NCBI RefSeq assembly: GCF_021018895.1
Contig: NC_079372.1
Span: 24,122,237-24,186,236, forward strand
Direction of reading: 5' to 3'
Length of the DNA stretch: 64,000 nt
From: Seriola aureovittata
Taxonomy: Eukaryota; Chordata; Actinopteri; Carangiformes; Carangidae
In this document: positions 51,270 to 54,901 of the stretch, piece after piece
Numbering within the stretch: the first letter of the stretch is position 1
How the letters are laid out: every line of letters begins with the position of its first letter
The notes under the pieces: model-generated
Told to the model about the DNA's origin: nothing
The model's database searches: none
The model's input: the letters and a program-made list of their open reading frames with translations, nothing else
Position numbers and translations under genes: made by a program

Positions 51270-53363
51270 GAGCCATTGTTTCCAGCCCGGGTTGTGTACG
51301 ACCTGTTGTTCTACTTCATCGTCATCATCATCGTTCTCAATCTGATCTTTGGTGTCATCATCGACACATTCGCCGACCTGAGGAGCGAGAAGCAGAAGAA
51401 GGAGGAGATACTGAAGACCACGTGTTTCATCTGTGGTGCGTGGAGATAAACAGCTGACTGACCAATCAGCAAACAGCGGGGACACGCTGTGATTTCTGTT
51501 TCTGTTGTAGCAGAGGAACACAGCTTGGGATTTGTTTAAAATACTTTTTCTGCAAGAAGTTTCAATTTGATCCAGAACTAAGTTTTTTGATGTCTTTATA
51601 TTTAATTTCTTGTGACATTGCCTGCACTTAACCATTACCAAGATTTACTGTCCAGCTGTTCCAGTCGCTTACTGATGACCAGTTTTGCACATTGTTGCAG
51701 GTCTGGAGAGAGACAAGTTTGACAATAAGACAGTGTCATTTGAAGAGCACATCAAACTGGAGCACAACATCTGGAACTACCTATACTTCATCGTTCTGGT
51801 GCGTGAGAAAAACAAGACGGACTACACCGGACCTGAGAGCTATGTCGCACATATGATCAAGGTACAACACACCCATCCTACGTTAGTTGTGAGGACACTC
51901 ATTGACATAATGCATTCCCAGGCCCCTACCCCTAACCATCATAAATATACCCAACCCTAGCCAAAATGTCCACTCATCGACGGTTTCAAATCAGAATTTG
52001 TCATCACAATCATAGAAAGACATGTACACATATACAACGCTAACTTAAATACTATACATGCCTAAAAAATGCTAACATGATCCAGAGTCACAAACACACC
52101 TGAACCCGTTTTTCTTCTGTTTCAGAACAACAACCTGGACTGGTTTCCACGGATGCAGGCGATGTCTCTGGTGGTAACCGACGGTGACGGGGAGCAGAAC
52201 GAGATGAGGATGTTACAGGACAAACTAGCGGCAACGATGAAGGTGGTGACAACTCTGACAACTCAGCTGACTGAGCTGAAAGAGCAGGTGCGCACGCTCA
52301 CAAACACACACACACACATGTACGCAGACACACACACACACACACACACACAGACACACACACACAAACACACAAATCTTGACTGTGCACCTCTCAGCTC
52401 TAAAGAGGAAATGAGACTCACAGCTTCACAGTTAAAATGCCTCAATGGTCTCATAGTAACACTGTGGAAACTGTAAGAGCTTCCATCCGAATCCTGCCAG
52501 GCAGAGACGTCTCACACAGCAATTAACAACAATGTCCAACTTAAGTGTCTGAACATTACGACTTCAGATACAACTTTACAAAGTTAAGAAAAAGTGGTAC
52601 CTAGTAGACTACCCATATAGATGATTTATGACTGGTTTATAAGTAGTTTATTAATGAGCTTGTTCGCAATTTATAAATTATTTATAAGCTGTTATAACAC
52701 ATTAGATAAAAGGGGCAACAGTGACCTGTTGTTTGCCCAATAGTTTATATCAGTTGTTTGTTTTATTTTTACAATTGTTTATAGCAGCATCACAAACACA
52801 TATAATGAGTTTAACTTATATATTATTTCATTGTTAAACTTATACTAAGCTGTATTAAGATTGATACATTCAATAGTTGCCTCTACTATACTACTTGCAG
52901 TTTCTAACAATTATGCTTAACAATTAACAGTTAGCTTAACAGTTAACTAAGCCTATTGCAGTTATGAGCTCAAAAGAAAAAAATAAAGCATTATTAATGT
53001 TAATAAATCCTTTATTTGCAAAAGTCATCTGATGAAAATGAGGCTTTCACTATTGCTAGGTAGTTGCTGGGATACAGCCCCTGTAGACCTGACAAGGAAA
53101 ACCCAATCCATTCTTCGAGTGGCACGTCACTTTGTTTCATTGGAAAAATCTTGGAACTGTTTGAAGTTTTGTTTCTCACTGTGATCTTTCACACATGGGT
53201 GTGTAAGCTCCAGAGAGTGAAAACTTTACTTCCTGTGTATCTGTAGATGACGGAGCAGAGGAAGAGGAGGCAGAGGATGGGATTCGTTGATGTTCAGGCG
53301 GGAGCCAGCGCTGCAATACCTCCCAGCGCTGCAGGAGGAAACCACCAGATCTACAAAACATAA
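445..53363 (+). CDS. itpr3: itpr3, inositol 1,4,5-trisphosphate receptor type 3 (5' partial)
   Basis: IP3-gated Ca2+ release channel of the ER membrane, a homotetramer. Exons, all bounded by AG/GT: 445-605, 730-871, 952-1116, 2530-2702, 2801-2920, 3310-3391, 3973-4088, 4458-4709, 12851-12995, 13101-13245, 14433-14647, 15488-15608, 16061-16087, 16309-16363, 16498-16663, 34965-35132, 37109-37183, 38518-38637, 38905-39027, 39710-39910, 40005-40120, 40267-40402, 40760-40885, 41074-41199, 41416-41536, 41674-41855, 42016-42164, 42322-42430, 43130-43223, 43681-43856, 44413-44572, 44957-45147, 45554-45754, 45897-46007, 46430-46525, 46768-46869, 47057-47140, 47227-47337, 47481-47673, 47814-47933, 48205-48377, 49000-49164, 49315-49504, 50356-50454, 50676-50794, 51270-51435, 51701-51861, 52126-52287, 53247-53363. 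They sum to 6828 nt with every phase matching, giving 2275 codons plus the stop TAA. The N-terminal part (about 430 residues by comparison with human ITPR3) is upstream of the window. The C terminus GFVDVQ identifies type 3. Exon boundaries were read by eye from splice signals and family similarity. Confidence 0.97.
614..677. repeat. (TG)n microsatellite in intron 1
   Basis: TG tract with a TTG slip and a few C substitutions, starting 8 bp after the exon 1 donor and ending about 52 bp before the exon 2 acceptor. Confidence 0.9.
1520..2126. repeat. Possible decayed inverted-repeat element in intron 3
   Basis: The left end (agggtaggaatttcatgg near 1525) and the reverse complement of the right end (gaaattcctagcc near 2103-2115) share the core TAGGAATTTCA and then a GGCCAT..TGG block, so the ends look like imperfect terminal inverted repeats of a roughly 600-bp DNA element. 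A (CT)n tract at 1766-1799 lies inside. No transposase reading frame is visible. The rest of the 1.4-kb intron 3 (1117-2529) shows nothing I can name. Confidence 0.3.
2530..4709 (+). CDS. itpr3: itpr3 exons 4-8: end of IP3-binding core and first armadillo/RIH region
   Basis: Exon 4 (2530-2702) encodes [20 protein letters not shown], and exon 5 (2801-2920) encodes [20 protein letters not shown]. Exon 6 (3310-3391) is an acidic, poorly conserved segment ([13 protein letters not shown]). Exon 7 (3973-4088) encodes [20 protein letters not shown]. Exon 8 (4458-4709) encodes [20 protein letters not shown] and ends in TSITIKD, with the Asp codon split across intron 8. These helical repeats couple ligand binding to the channel. 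The exon 8 donor reads GA|gttggt, weaker than the family norm, and tRNA-array sequence starts about 40 bp beyond it. Confidence 0.94.
3392..4457. other. Introns 6 and 7, no gene seen apart from exon 7
   Basis: Apart from exon 7 (3973-4088), this holds an A14 run at about 4156-4169 and, near 4230-4390, a fragment of the dispersed repeat also seen at 185-365 (shared motif ttcatcctcgggcagc/ttcatcctgggggaaac). No other structure is evident. Confidence 0.45.
5030..5102 (+). tRNA. trnK-UUU: tRNA-Lys (UUU), reference copy of the array
   Basis: 73 nt, no intron and no encoded CCA. Acceptor GCCTGGG pairs with TTCAGGC (two G-U at the inner end). The D arm is GCTC/GAGC, the anticodon stem TCAGA/TCTGA, and the loop CTTTTAA puts anticodon TTT at 5063-5065, reading Lys AAA/AAG. 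The T arm CAGGG/CCCTG encloses TTCAAGT, and the discriminator is G. Internal promoter A box TAGCTCAGTCGG and B box GGTTCAAGTCC are intact. The body is nearly identical to vertebrate tRNA-Lys-UUU. The 3' flank cgaacactttcctttggtc has no T4. This sequence serves as consensus for the entries below. Confidence 0.95.
5635..5707 (+). tRNA. trnK-UUU: tRNA-Lys (UUU)
   Basis: Identical on reading to the 5030 copy. 5' flank aagctttgtgaa, 3' flank gaggtaccttcc. 605 bp after the previous tRNA. Confidence 0.95.
6235..6307 (+). tRNA. trnK-UUU: tRNA-Lys (UUU)
   Basis: Consensus sequence. 600-bp spacing. The units around this copy and the next (about 5940-6940) appear identical base for base, which suggests a very recent duplication. 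Confidence 0.95.
6835..6907 (+). tRNA. trnK-UUU: tRNA-Lys (UUU)
   Basis: Consensus sequence. 600-bp spacing from 6235; the 5' flank aaaggctttgtgaa is shared with its neighbours. Confidence 0.95.
7435..7507 (+). tRNA. trnK-UUU: tRNA-Lys (UUU), G1-U72 variant
   Basis: One change from consensus: the last acceptor base C72 is T (ttcaggtg), turning the terminal G-C pair into G-U. The cloverleaf and both internal promoter boxes are otherwise complete. The following unit is cut short after about 80 bp. Confidence 0.88.
7759..7779 (+). pseudogene. Isolated tRNA-Lys 3' fragment (T arm/B box)
   Basis: Only gttcaagtccctg plus a mutated 3' acceptor (tttaggcg) survives, fused to ggactgca, the normal 5' spacer. 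The remaining 5' part of the tRNA has been deleted. Confidence 0.8.
8321..8393 (+). tRNA. trnK-UUU: tRNA-Lys (UUU)
   Basis: Consensus sequence, 886 bp after the 7435 copy because a tRNA-less partial unit lies between. 5' flank aaaggctttgtgaa, 3' flank gagatacc. Confidence 0.95.
8544..8616 (+). pseudogene. tRNA-Lys pseudogene lacking the 5' acceptor strand
   Basis: From gctcattcggtagagc onward it follows the tRNA with anticodon TTT kept, but the first nine bases are replaced by spacer (atgtgtaat), so the acceptor stem cannot form. The A box is damaged (gctcattcgg) and the B box is intact. Confidence 0.85.
8868..8887 (+). pseudogene. Isolated tRNA-Lys 3' fragment (T arm/B box)
   Basis: ttcaagtccctgttcaggcg directly follows spacer ggactgcaa; the rest of the tRNA is absent. 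Confidence 0.8.
9138..9158 (+). pseudogene. Isolated tRNA-Lys 3' fragment (T arm/B box)
   Basis: gttcaagtccctg with tttaggcg, the same junction and mutation as the 7759 fragment, so the two derive from one truncated unit that was itself copied. Confidence 0.8.
9666..9738 (+). tRNA. trnK-UUU: tRNA-Lys (UUU), variable-loop variant
   Basis: One substitution in the variable loop (ctgagtgtcc for ctgagggtcc). All stems are intact. 5' flank aagctttgtgaa, 3' flank gagataccttcc. Confidence 0.88.
9991..10063 (+). pseudogene. tRNA-Lys pseudogene lacking the 5' acceptor strand
   Basis: Same truncated form as at 8544 (atgtgtaatgctcattcgg), with a further T-stem change (gtctctg for gtccctg). It is a duplicate of the earlier pseudogene unit. 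Confidence 0.85.
10315..10334 (+). pseudogene. Isolated tRNA-Lys 3' fragment (T arm/B box)
   Basis: ttcaagtccctgtttaggcg after spacer ggactgcaa; a further copy of the truncated unit. Confidence 0.8.
10876..10948 (+). tRNA. trnK-UUU: tRNA-Lys (UUU), probably impaired
   Basis: Two changes: G53 to A (ccaggattc), which breaks the conserved 53-61 pair and alters the B box, and C72 to T. The anticodon and other stems are intact. It may be a pseudogene. Confidence 0.7.
11449..11467 (+). pseudogene. Isolated tRNA-Lys 3' fragment
   Basis: tcaagtccctgttcaggcg joined to spacer ggactgcaga; the tRNA body before the T loop is deleted. Confidence 0.8.
11996..12068 (+). tRNA. trnK-UUU: tRNA-Lys (UUU), T-stem mismatch
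   Basis: One change, ccaaggttc for ccagggttc, giving an A-C mismatch at 51-63 in the T stem. Otherwise consensus. Confidence 0.75.
12280..12353 (+). pseudogene. Degenerate tRNA-Lys at the right edge of array 1
   Basis: C2 to G (ggctggg), an anticodon-stem change (attaga), an extra base and substitutions around the variable loop, and a 3' acceptor ending ggg that no longer pairs with G1. Anticodon TTT is kept. A T4 run follows at 12367-12370 and T5 shortly after, which most array copies lack. Confidence 0.75.
12736..12798 (+). pseudogene. Decayed tRNA-Lys remnant
   Basis: gcatgtgtagttcagtcagt ... atcagacatttatcctgagg still aligns to the tRNA, but the anticodon loop, variable loop and T arm are destroyed. 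It is the last recognisable copy before exon 9. Confidence 0.65.
12851..16663 (+). CDS. itpr3: itpr3 exons 9-15: regulatory armadillo region between the two tRNA arrays
   Basis: Exon 9 (12851-12995) opens with [20 protein letters not shown]. Exon 10 (13101-13245) has [20 protein letters not shown]. Exon 11 (14433-14647) has [20 protein letters not shown] followed by a Gly-rich stretch. Exon 12 (15488-15608) has [21 protein letters not shown] 27-nt microexon (16061-16087) follows, then exon 14 (16309-16363; [16 protein letters not shown]) and exon 15 (16498-16663; [20 protein letters not shown]). Together these exons are 874 nt, not a multiple of three, so loss of this block between the arrays would shift the frame. 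Confidence 0.94.
13246..15487. other. Introns 10 and 11, no gene seen apart from exon 11
   Basis: Outside exon 11 (14433-14647), the sequence is A/T-rich intron. About 14690-15340 has the look of an old dispersed repeat (segments such as taaagaagctatttgtaag) but I cannot assign a family. No RNA gene or other ORF is supported. Confidence 0.35.
16061..16087 (+). CDS. itpr3: itpr3 exon 13, 27-nt microexon
   Basis: It lies between AG at 16059-16060 and GT at 16088, encodes part of DIPDNMETP, and keeps phase with both neighbours (split Asp and split Ala codons). At 27 nt it can be included or skipped without a frameshift: skipping joins exon 12 to exon 14 in the same phase. It falls in a variable acidic linker between LSVFKKEF and NLQHIGEQ, where type 3 receptors of other vertebrates also differ in length. 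Inclusion is inferred from splice signals and frame only. Confidence 0.7.
16442..16497. repeat. (TG)n tract forming the exon 15 acceptor
   Basis: TG repeat with one TTG slip that runs directly into tag|T at 16495-16498, so the repeat replaces the normal polypyrimidine tract. Confidence 0.9.
16754..16826 (+). tRNA. trnK-UUU: tRNA-Lys (UUU), G1-U72, with T4 terminator
   Basis: Consensus except C72 to T. Its flanks differ from the array units (5' gactacagcttcttgaa, 3' gacatcctttcctttg). TTTT at 16842-16845 lies 16 nt past the end, a normal Pol III terminator that internal copies do not have. It begins 90 bp after the exon 15 donor. Confidence 0.9.
17410..17482 (+). tRNA. trnK-UUU: tRNA-Lys (UUU), D-arm variant
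   Basis: Changes gctcggtcggtatagc (A14 to G and a D-stem G to T that breaks a pair and weakens the A box) and C72 to T. Possibly inactive. Confidence 0.65.
18005..18077 (+). tRNA. trnK-UUU: tRNA-Lys (UUU)
   Basis: Type (i) 5' flank. Variable-loop change (ctgagagtcc) and C72 to T; stems are otherwise intact. Confidence 0.82.
18607..18679 (+). tRNA. trnK-UUU: tRNA-Lys (UUU), D-loop variant
   Basis: AGTTGG in place of AGTCGG in the D loop, still matching the A box, plus C72 to T. Type (iii)-like 5' flank aaatcatcttgaa. Confidence 0.87.
19213..19285 (+). tRNA. trnK-UUU: tRNA-Lys (UUU)
   Basis: Consensus; type (i) flanks. Confidence 0.95.
19818..19890 (+). tRNA. trnK-UUU: tRNA-Lys (UUU)
   Basis: Consensus; type (iii) flanks (3' aagtatcttac). 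Confidence 0.95.
20424..20496 (+). tRNA. trnK-UUU: tRNA-Lys (UUU)
   Basis: Consensus; type (ii) flanks, first unit of a type (ii)-(i) dimer of about 1210 bp. Confidence 0.95.
21030..21102 (+). tRNA. trnK-UUU: tRNA-Lys (UUU)
   Basis: Consensus; type (i), second half of the dimer starting at 20424. Confidence 0.95.
21634..21706 (+). tRNA. trnK-UUU: tRNA-Lys (UUU)
   Basis: Consensus; type (ii), start of the next dimer. Confidence 0.95.
22240..22312 (+). tRNA. trnK-UUU: tRNA-Lys (UUU)
   Basis: Consensus; type (i). Confidence 0.95.
22843..22909 (+). pseudogene. tRNA-Lys with 6-bp T-arm deletion
   Basis: Consensus up to ttcaag, then straight to ttcaggtg: six bases of the 3' T-stem strand are missing and C72 is T, so the T arm cannot form and the B box is broken. 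Its counterpart at 28548, in a near-identical block, is intact. Confidence 0.9.
23443..23515 (+). tRNA. trnK-UUU: tRNA-Lys (UUU)
   Basis: Consensus; type (i); the following spacer carries the inverted-repeat element at 23599. Confidence 0.95.
23599..23844. mobile_element. 246-bp inverted-repeat element (MITE-like), copy 1
   Basis: The left end CGACACCCTCTTAAAATAAT and the right end, read on the other strand as CGTCACCTTCCTAAAATAAT, form terminal inverted repeats of about 35 bp that continue through GGCCTAAGTCA. Comparison with uninterrupted units (gcatcatatagaaac) shows a duplicated ATAT on each side, consistent with a 4-bp target duplication. It has no coding capacity and looks like a non-autonomous DNA transposon of unassigned family. 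Confidence 0.8.
24297..24369 (+). tRNA. trnK-UUU: tRNA-Lys (UUU)
   Basis: Consensus; type (ii); 854 bp after 23443. Confidence 0.95.
24903..24975 (+). tRNA. trnK-UUU: tRNA-Lys (UUU)
   Basis: Consensus; type (i), followed by the element at 25059. Confidence 0.95.
25059..25304. mobile_element. 246-bp inverted-repeat element, copy 2
   Basis: Same position in the unit and same ATAT flanks as copy 1, so it was spread by duplication of array units and not by new insertion. Confidence 0.8.
25757..25829 (+). tRNA. trnK-UUU: tRNA-Lys (UUU)
   Basis: Consensus; type (ii). The unit after it is shortened to 386 bp by loss of the middle of the spacer (junction gtgtctatcaccaagttacc near 26014). Confidence 0.95.
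26143..26215 (+). tRNA. trnK-UUU: tRNA-Lys (UUU), D-loop variant
   Basis: AGTTGG D-loop variant, otherwise consensus; 5' flank aaagcatcttgaa. Confidence 0.92.
26745..26817 (+). tRNA. trnK-UUU: tRNA-Lys (UUU), acceptor mismatch
   Basis: AGTTGG D loop and ttctggc for ttcaggc, giving a U-U mismatch at acceptor pair 4-69. Confidence 0.75.
27338..27410 (+). tRNA. trnK-UUU: tRNA-Lys (UUU), acceptor mismatch
   Basis: gcctgtg for gcctggg (U-U at pair 6-67) and AGTTGG D loop. Confidence 0.75.
27943..28015 (+). tRNA. trnK-UUU: tRNA-Lys (UUU)
   Basis: Consensus; type (iii). Confidence 0.95.
28548..28620 (+). tRNA. trnK-UUU: tRNA-Lys (UUU)
   Basis: Consensus; type (iii); intact partner of the deleted copy at 22843. 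Confidence 0.95.
29154..29226 (+). tRNA. trnK-UUU: tRNA-Lys (UUU)
   Basis: Consensus; type (i), followed by the element at 29310. Confidence 0.95.
29310..29555. mobile_element. 246-bp inverted-repeat element, copy 3
   Basis: Same boundaries and unit position as the copy at 23599, of which it is the block-duplication partner. Confidence 0.8.
30008..30080 (+). tRNA. trnK-UUU: tRNA-Lys (UUU)
   Basis: Consensus; type (ii). Confidence 0.95.
30614..30686 (+). tRNA. trnK-UUU: tRNA-Lys (UUU)
   Basis: Consensus; type (i), followed by the element at 30770. Confidence 0.95.
30770..31015. mobile_element. 246-bp inverted-repeat element, copy 4
   Basis: Same boundaries; partner of the copy at 25059. 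Confidence 0.8.
31468..31540 (+). tRNA. trnK-UUU: tRNA-Lys (UUU)
   Basis: Consensus; type (i), where the matching position in the other block (25757) is type (ii), marking the end of the duplicated segment. Confidence 0.95.
32072..32144 (+). tRNA. trnK-UUU: tRNA-Lys (UUU)
   Basis: Consensus; type (i). Confidence 0.95.
32675..32747 (+). tRNA. trnK-UUU: tRNA-Lys (UUU)
   Basis: Consensus; type (iii). Confidence 0.95.
33281..33353 (+). tRNA. trnK-UUU: tRNA-Lys (UUU), acceptor end altered
   Basis: G1 to T (tcctggg), so pair 1-72 is lost, and discriminator G73 to A (ggcaagg). Probably poorly processed. Confidence 0.7.
33885..33957 (+). tRNA. trnK-UUU: tRNA-Lys (UUU), anticodon-stem mismatch
   Basis: tctgtggg for tctgaggg breaks the 27-43 pair; C72 is T. 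The internal promoter boxes are intact. Confidence 0.75.
34196..34268 (+). tRNA. trnK-UUU: tRNA-Lys (UUU), discriminator A
   Basis: AGTTGG D loop and discriminator A (ggcaagg). Only 311 bp after the previous tRNA because most of the spacer is deleted. Confidence 0.8.
34640..34712 (+). tRNA. trnK-UUU: tRNA-Lys (UUU), last copy, B box altered
   Basis: ggttgaagtcc for ggttcaagtcc removes the invariant C56 of the T loop and damages the B box; C72 is T. Likely a pseudogene at the array edge, 252 bp before exon 16. Confidence 0.65.
34965..41199 (+). CDS. itpr3: itpr3 exons 16-24: central regulatory region
   Basis: Exon 16 (34965-35132) encodes [20 protein letters not shown] and ends in a Gly/Lys-rich run ([17 protein letters not shown]). 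Exon 17 (37109-37183) is a short charged linker. Exons 18-19 carry ILERLNKMC and [20 protein letters not shown]. Exon 20 (39710-39910) encodes [20 protein letters not shown] and [20 protein letters not shown]. Exons 21-22 hold [13 protein letters not shown] and [20 protein letters not shown]. Exon 23 has the strongly conserved [20 protein letters not shown], and exon 24 ends in [18 protein letters not shown]. This stretch is close to the human type 3 protein except in the Lys-rich linker. Confidence 0.95.
35133..38517. other. Introns 16 and 17, no gene seen apart from exon 17
   Basis: Outside exon 17 (37109-37183), this is A/T-rich sequence without recognisable RNA genes, tandem repeats or conserved ORFs. 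An open frame at 36715-36915 lacks splice context and similarity to the receptor and is probably chance. Confidence 0.4.
39028..39709. other. Intron 19 with dispersed repeat fragment
   Basis: About 39075-39240 resembles the degenerate teleost repeat at 185-365 (shared gagggtggtgctacaggaaa / ggtggcgctaggagaaaa and ttcattctctgg motifs). An A-rich run lies at 39535-39557. Nothing else seen. Confidence 0.4.
41416..45147 (+). CDS. itpr3: itpr3 exons 25-32: third helical region with variable linkers
   Basis: Exon 25 (41416-41536) has [19 protein letters not shown]. Exon 26 (41674-41855) is Ser-rich ([20 protein letters not shown]), the region that carries regulatory phosphosites in the family. Exons 27-28 have [20 protein letters not shown] and [20 protein letters not shown]. 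Exons 29-30 have [15 protein letters not shown] and [20 protein letters not shown]. Exon 31 (44413-44572) has [20 protein letters not shown]. Exon 32 (44957-45147) begins with a variable Gly/Ala linker and ends [20 protein letters not shown]. Exon 30 is flanked on both sides by long complementary dinucleotide tracts. Confidence 0.94.
41540..41573. repeat. (AC)n tract at the exon 25 donor
   Basis: gta then (ac)n starting three bases past the exon 25 boundary; complementary to the (TG)n at 41939. Confidence 0.9.
41939..42009. repeat. (TG)n tract at the exon 27 acceptor
   Basis: About 35 TG units ending gcctcag|GAC, six bases from exon 27. Confidence 0.92.
42241..42319. repeat. (TG)n tract at the exon 28 acceptor
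   Basis: About 39 TG units with one C interruption, ending tgtag|A at the exon 28 boundary with no polypyrimidine tract in between. Confidence 0.92.
42431..43129. other. Intron 28, possible old repeat
   Basis: About 42520-42850 (caaaatggcggaaaaatagt, tctcgagatatgattaattg) resembles a degenerate dispersed repeat with a 3' end near ttgacgccccctag. No gene or RNA is supported. Confidence 0.35.
43231..43290. repeat. Short 10-bp tandem repeat in intron 29
   Basis: Three copies of acacttattc followed by two related acac/acat ggattc copies, just inside the exon 29 donor. Confidence 0.7.
43601..43675. repeat. (TG)n tract at the exon 30 acceptor
   Basis: About 37 TG units ending tctcag|GC at exon 30. 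Confidence 0.92.
43858..43948. repeat. (AC)n tract at the exon 30 donor
   Basis: The donor itself reads gtcacacacac; about 45 AC units with few interruptions follow. Together with the tract at 43601 it encloses exon 30 between complementary repeats. Confidence 0.92.
45554..47337 (+). CDS. itpr3: itpr3 exons 33-38: RyR/IP3R homology-associated domain
   Basis: Exon 33 (45554-45754) encodes the family signature [20 protein letters not shown] followed by [17 protein letters not shown]. Exon 34 (45897-46007) encodes [19 protein letters not shown]. Exon 35 (46430-46525) encodes [20 protein letters not shown]. Exons 36-38 (46768-46869, 47057-47140, 47227-47337) encode [30 protein letters not shown] and [17 protein letters not shown]. 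This helical block sits on the cytosolic face next to the pore and transmits gating motion. Introns here are short (86-760 bp). Confidence 0.96.
45842..45890. repeat. (TG)n tract at the exon 34 acceptor
   Basis: TG repeat ending atctag|ACT at exon 34. Confidence 0.9.
47481..51435 (+). CDS. itpr3: itpr3 exons 39-46: six-helix calcium channel and selectivity filter
   Basis: Exon 39 (47481-47673) encodes the pre-channel segment [20 protein letters not shown]. Exon 40 has TM1 ([19 protein letters not shown]) and exon 41 has TM2 ([18 protein letters not shown]). Exon 42 holds TM3 ([15 protein letters not shown]) and TM4 ([19 protein letters not shown]). Exon 43 holds TM5 ([20 protein letters not shown]). 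Exons 44-45 encode the divergent luminal loop and the pore helix [19 protein letters not shown]. The filter GGGVGD lies at 50753-50770. Exon 46 (51270-51435) encodes the gate helix TM6 ([20 protein letters not shown]) and [13 protein letters not shown]. Channel residues match the family; the luminal loop is the least conserved part. Confidence 0.97.
47697..47766. repeat. (AC)n tract near the exon 39 donor
   Basis: AC repeat starting about 24 bp after the exon 39 donor and filling half of the 140-bp intron 39. Confidence 0.9.
48378..48999. other. Intron 41, nothing recognised
   Basis: About 620 bp of A/T-rich intron between the TM2 and TM3 exons. No repeat or gene seen. Confidence 0.4.
49171..49308. 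repeat. (AC)n and (TG)n pair within the 150-bp intron 42
   Basis: An AC tract (49171-49208) begins just after the donor and a TG tract (49279-49308) ends just before ttgtgcag|CTT. The two are complementary in the pre-mRNA and could fold the intron so that its ends meet. Confidence 0.9.
49505..50355. repeat. Intron 43, ending in a (TG)n tract at the exon 44 acceptor
   Basis: The first 770 bp show nothing I can name. About 50275-50349 is a TG tract of about 37 units ending tcttcag|CT at exon 44. Confidence 0.85.
50488..50539. repeat. Perfect 24-bp inverted repeat with 4-nt loop in intron 44
   Basis: The left arm (50488-50511, starting gtaacataaacagtccca) and right arm (50516-50539, ending tgggactgtttatgttac) are exact reverse complements around TTTT, predicting a 24-bp uninterrupted hairpin. 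It starts 34 bp after the exon 44 donor. Confidence 0.95.
50641..50671. repeat. (TG)n tract at the exon 45 acceptor
   Basis: Short TG tract ending tttcag|AG, immediately before the exon that encodes the selectivity filter. Confidence 0.88.
51190..51267. repeat. (TG)n tract at the exon 46 acceptor
   Basis: TG repeat with one TTG slip running into tgtag|GAG; exon 46 encodes the gate helix. The preceding part of the intron (50795-51189) shows nothing recognisable. Confidence 0.92.
51270..53363 (+). CDS. itpr3: itpr3 exons 46-49: zinc linker domain and C-terminal coiled coil
   Basis: The linker starts at the end of exon 46 with CFIC; exon 47 (51701-51861) supplies HIKLEH, so the two-Cys/two-His zinc site of the IP3R/RyR linker domain is complete across the splice junction. 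Exon 48 (52126-52287) encodes [12 protein letters not shown] and then a heptad-like coiled coil ([20 protein letters not shown]). Exon 49 (53247-53363) gives [17 protein letters not shown], a short Ala/Gly tail ([14 protein letters not shown]) and TAA at 53361-53363. GFVDVQ is the type 3 tail; the last 20 or so residues are longer than in the human protein. Confidence 0.96.
52301..52376. repeat. (AC)n tract after the exon 48 donor
   Basis: Interrupted AC repeat starting about 14 bp past the donor of exon 48. The remaining 870 bp of intron 48 (to 53246) show no gene or named repeat. Confidence 0.88.
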
Positions 53364-54443
53364 AGACAGACTGATTATCAGACATGGATGGACTGTTGAG
53401 ATCCACATCTGTAAACCATACAGCTGGACTGATGGACTGTTCTAAAGGAGAAATCATTCAAACAGTTATAAAAAAGAAAAACACTAGTACAGCTACAAAA
53501 CCTGCAACTGATGTTTCTCACTAAAACCACAACGGACATTTTTTTTGTTTGCTTTTATAGTTTTTTTGTTTTCTGGCCAATCCAGAGTAAGACCAGCAGT
53601 CACTAAGGGACACAGAGTGAACACCATTACTGTATCAAAATAAAAGATATGTTGTTGTTAGCATCTCAACTCATTTTAATTTGGTCCATCTTTTGGTTCA
53701 TTTAAATATGTTGCTGTGAAGCATGGATGACCTATGCATGTACAAAGTAGACATTTCTTTTAAAAACTTTTTTCTCTTCTAAGACCAAATGTGTGTTGAA
53801 AATTACAAATATTTAATACTGTAGCTAAATTGCCACTCACTTAGCTAATAGCTTGGTATGCTAGCTGATTTTTTTAATAAGCTAACGTTAGCAGCAGATA
53901 TTGTTGACATTCTCTGTTTGATGTGTTCAGATTAGTTGAACTGACTCTTTTCAACATTGGTGCAGATTACAGGACATGTTTGGACCAGTTTAGTCCAGAT
54001 TCTTCCCTCTACAAGAGTTTGGAGGAATCTCTGGTTCCTGGTCTCAGTCTGTTCCTTGTTTTCTGCATTTCACAGATAAAATCTGAACCTTTTAATACTT
54101 TTTGTGCCATTTCTGTGGACCTCCAAGATGGGAGATATGTGATGCAACTGTAAAGCCTCAGTAGAGTTCAGAAATTATGTTTGTGTAAATCAACCTGGAA
54201 GTCATTTAGTTCAACAGATGACAAACATCATCACCATTATTGACCCAAATACTTTAACTTACATTTGAAACATTAACTGCTGTATTGTTCAGAACAAACA
54301 TAAACATGAAATCATACGACTAAAAAAAACTTTGGAAATCGGCAGAGTCAACGGATCATAAGCTTCCTGGTTGGAGGACTGCTAACTATAACTTTCTGTT
54401 CAATGACAAAAAAATGCTATAAGATGTACTTGTGTGTGCGCGC

Positions 54444-54474
<31 letters not shown>

Positions 54475-54901
54475 CTCAGAAAATATCCAGACATCAACTC
54501 ACTTTAGTAATTTTAAGAAAATGCTAATAGAAACAGACATGCAGCTTTTCTTTGCTGATGGTAGAATTAACCATTTCGGTAATATCTTTCTGTTTGAATG
54601 TGAAGTGAGTTGCACCCAGTTGTGTGTTTTTTAATGTAAATCTGGGGAAATTTAGTTTTTAAGTGATCTATATTATTATTATTATTATTATGGTTCAATA
54701 GTGATATATTTATGGAGAGAAAATCCTTTTTGTTTTTTTTAACACTGTAACTAACTCAGTACAGACACTGGATTACTGCTTTTAGCTCAGCCTTAAGTTT
54801 GTGAACAGAAAATAGCATTTACCTCTGTTTAGTGAGAGACAGACAGAGTGGAGAGGAGGAGGACGGTGTAATGAAGACTACACATCTTCAAAAATAATAA
54901 A
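53364..54901 (+). other. itpr3: itpr3 3' UTR with two candidate poly(A) signals
   Basis: The sequence after the stop is A/T-rich with no convincing ORF. AATAAA occurs at 53639-53644, about 275 nt after the stop, and again at 54896-54901. The first is the likelier main site for a short 3' UTR; the second would give a long form of about 1.5 kb. A (TG)n tract lies at 54431-54471 and an ATT run near 54673-54690. Which site is used cannot be told from sequence. Confidence 0.55.

Noticed and set aside
16418..52476. Frames dominated by VCVCVC or THTHTH
   Set aside because: Translations of TG/AC microsatellites overlapping real exons; not genes.
445..53363. Assignment to itpr1 or itpr2 in place of itpr3
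   Set aside because: The C terminus GFVDVQ after [10 protein letters not shown] and the sequence of the variable linkers match type 3; type 1 ends with a different Pro-rich tail.
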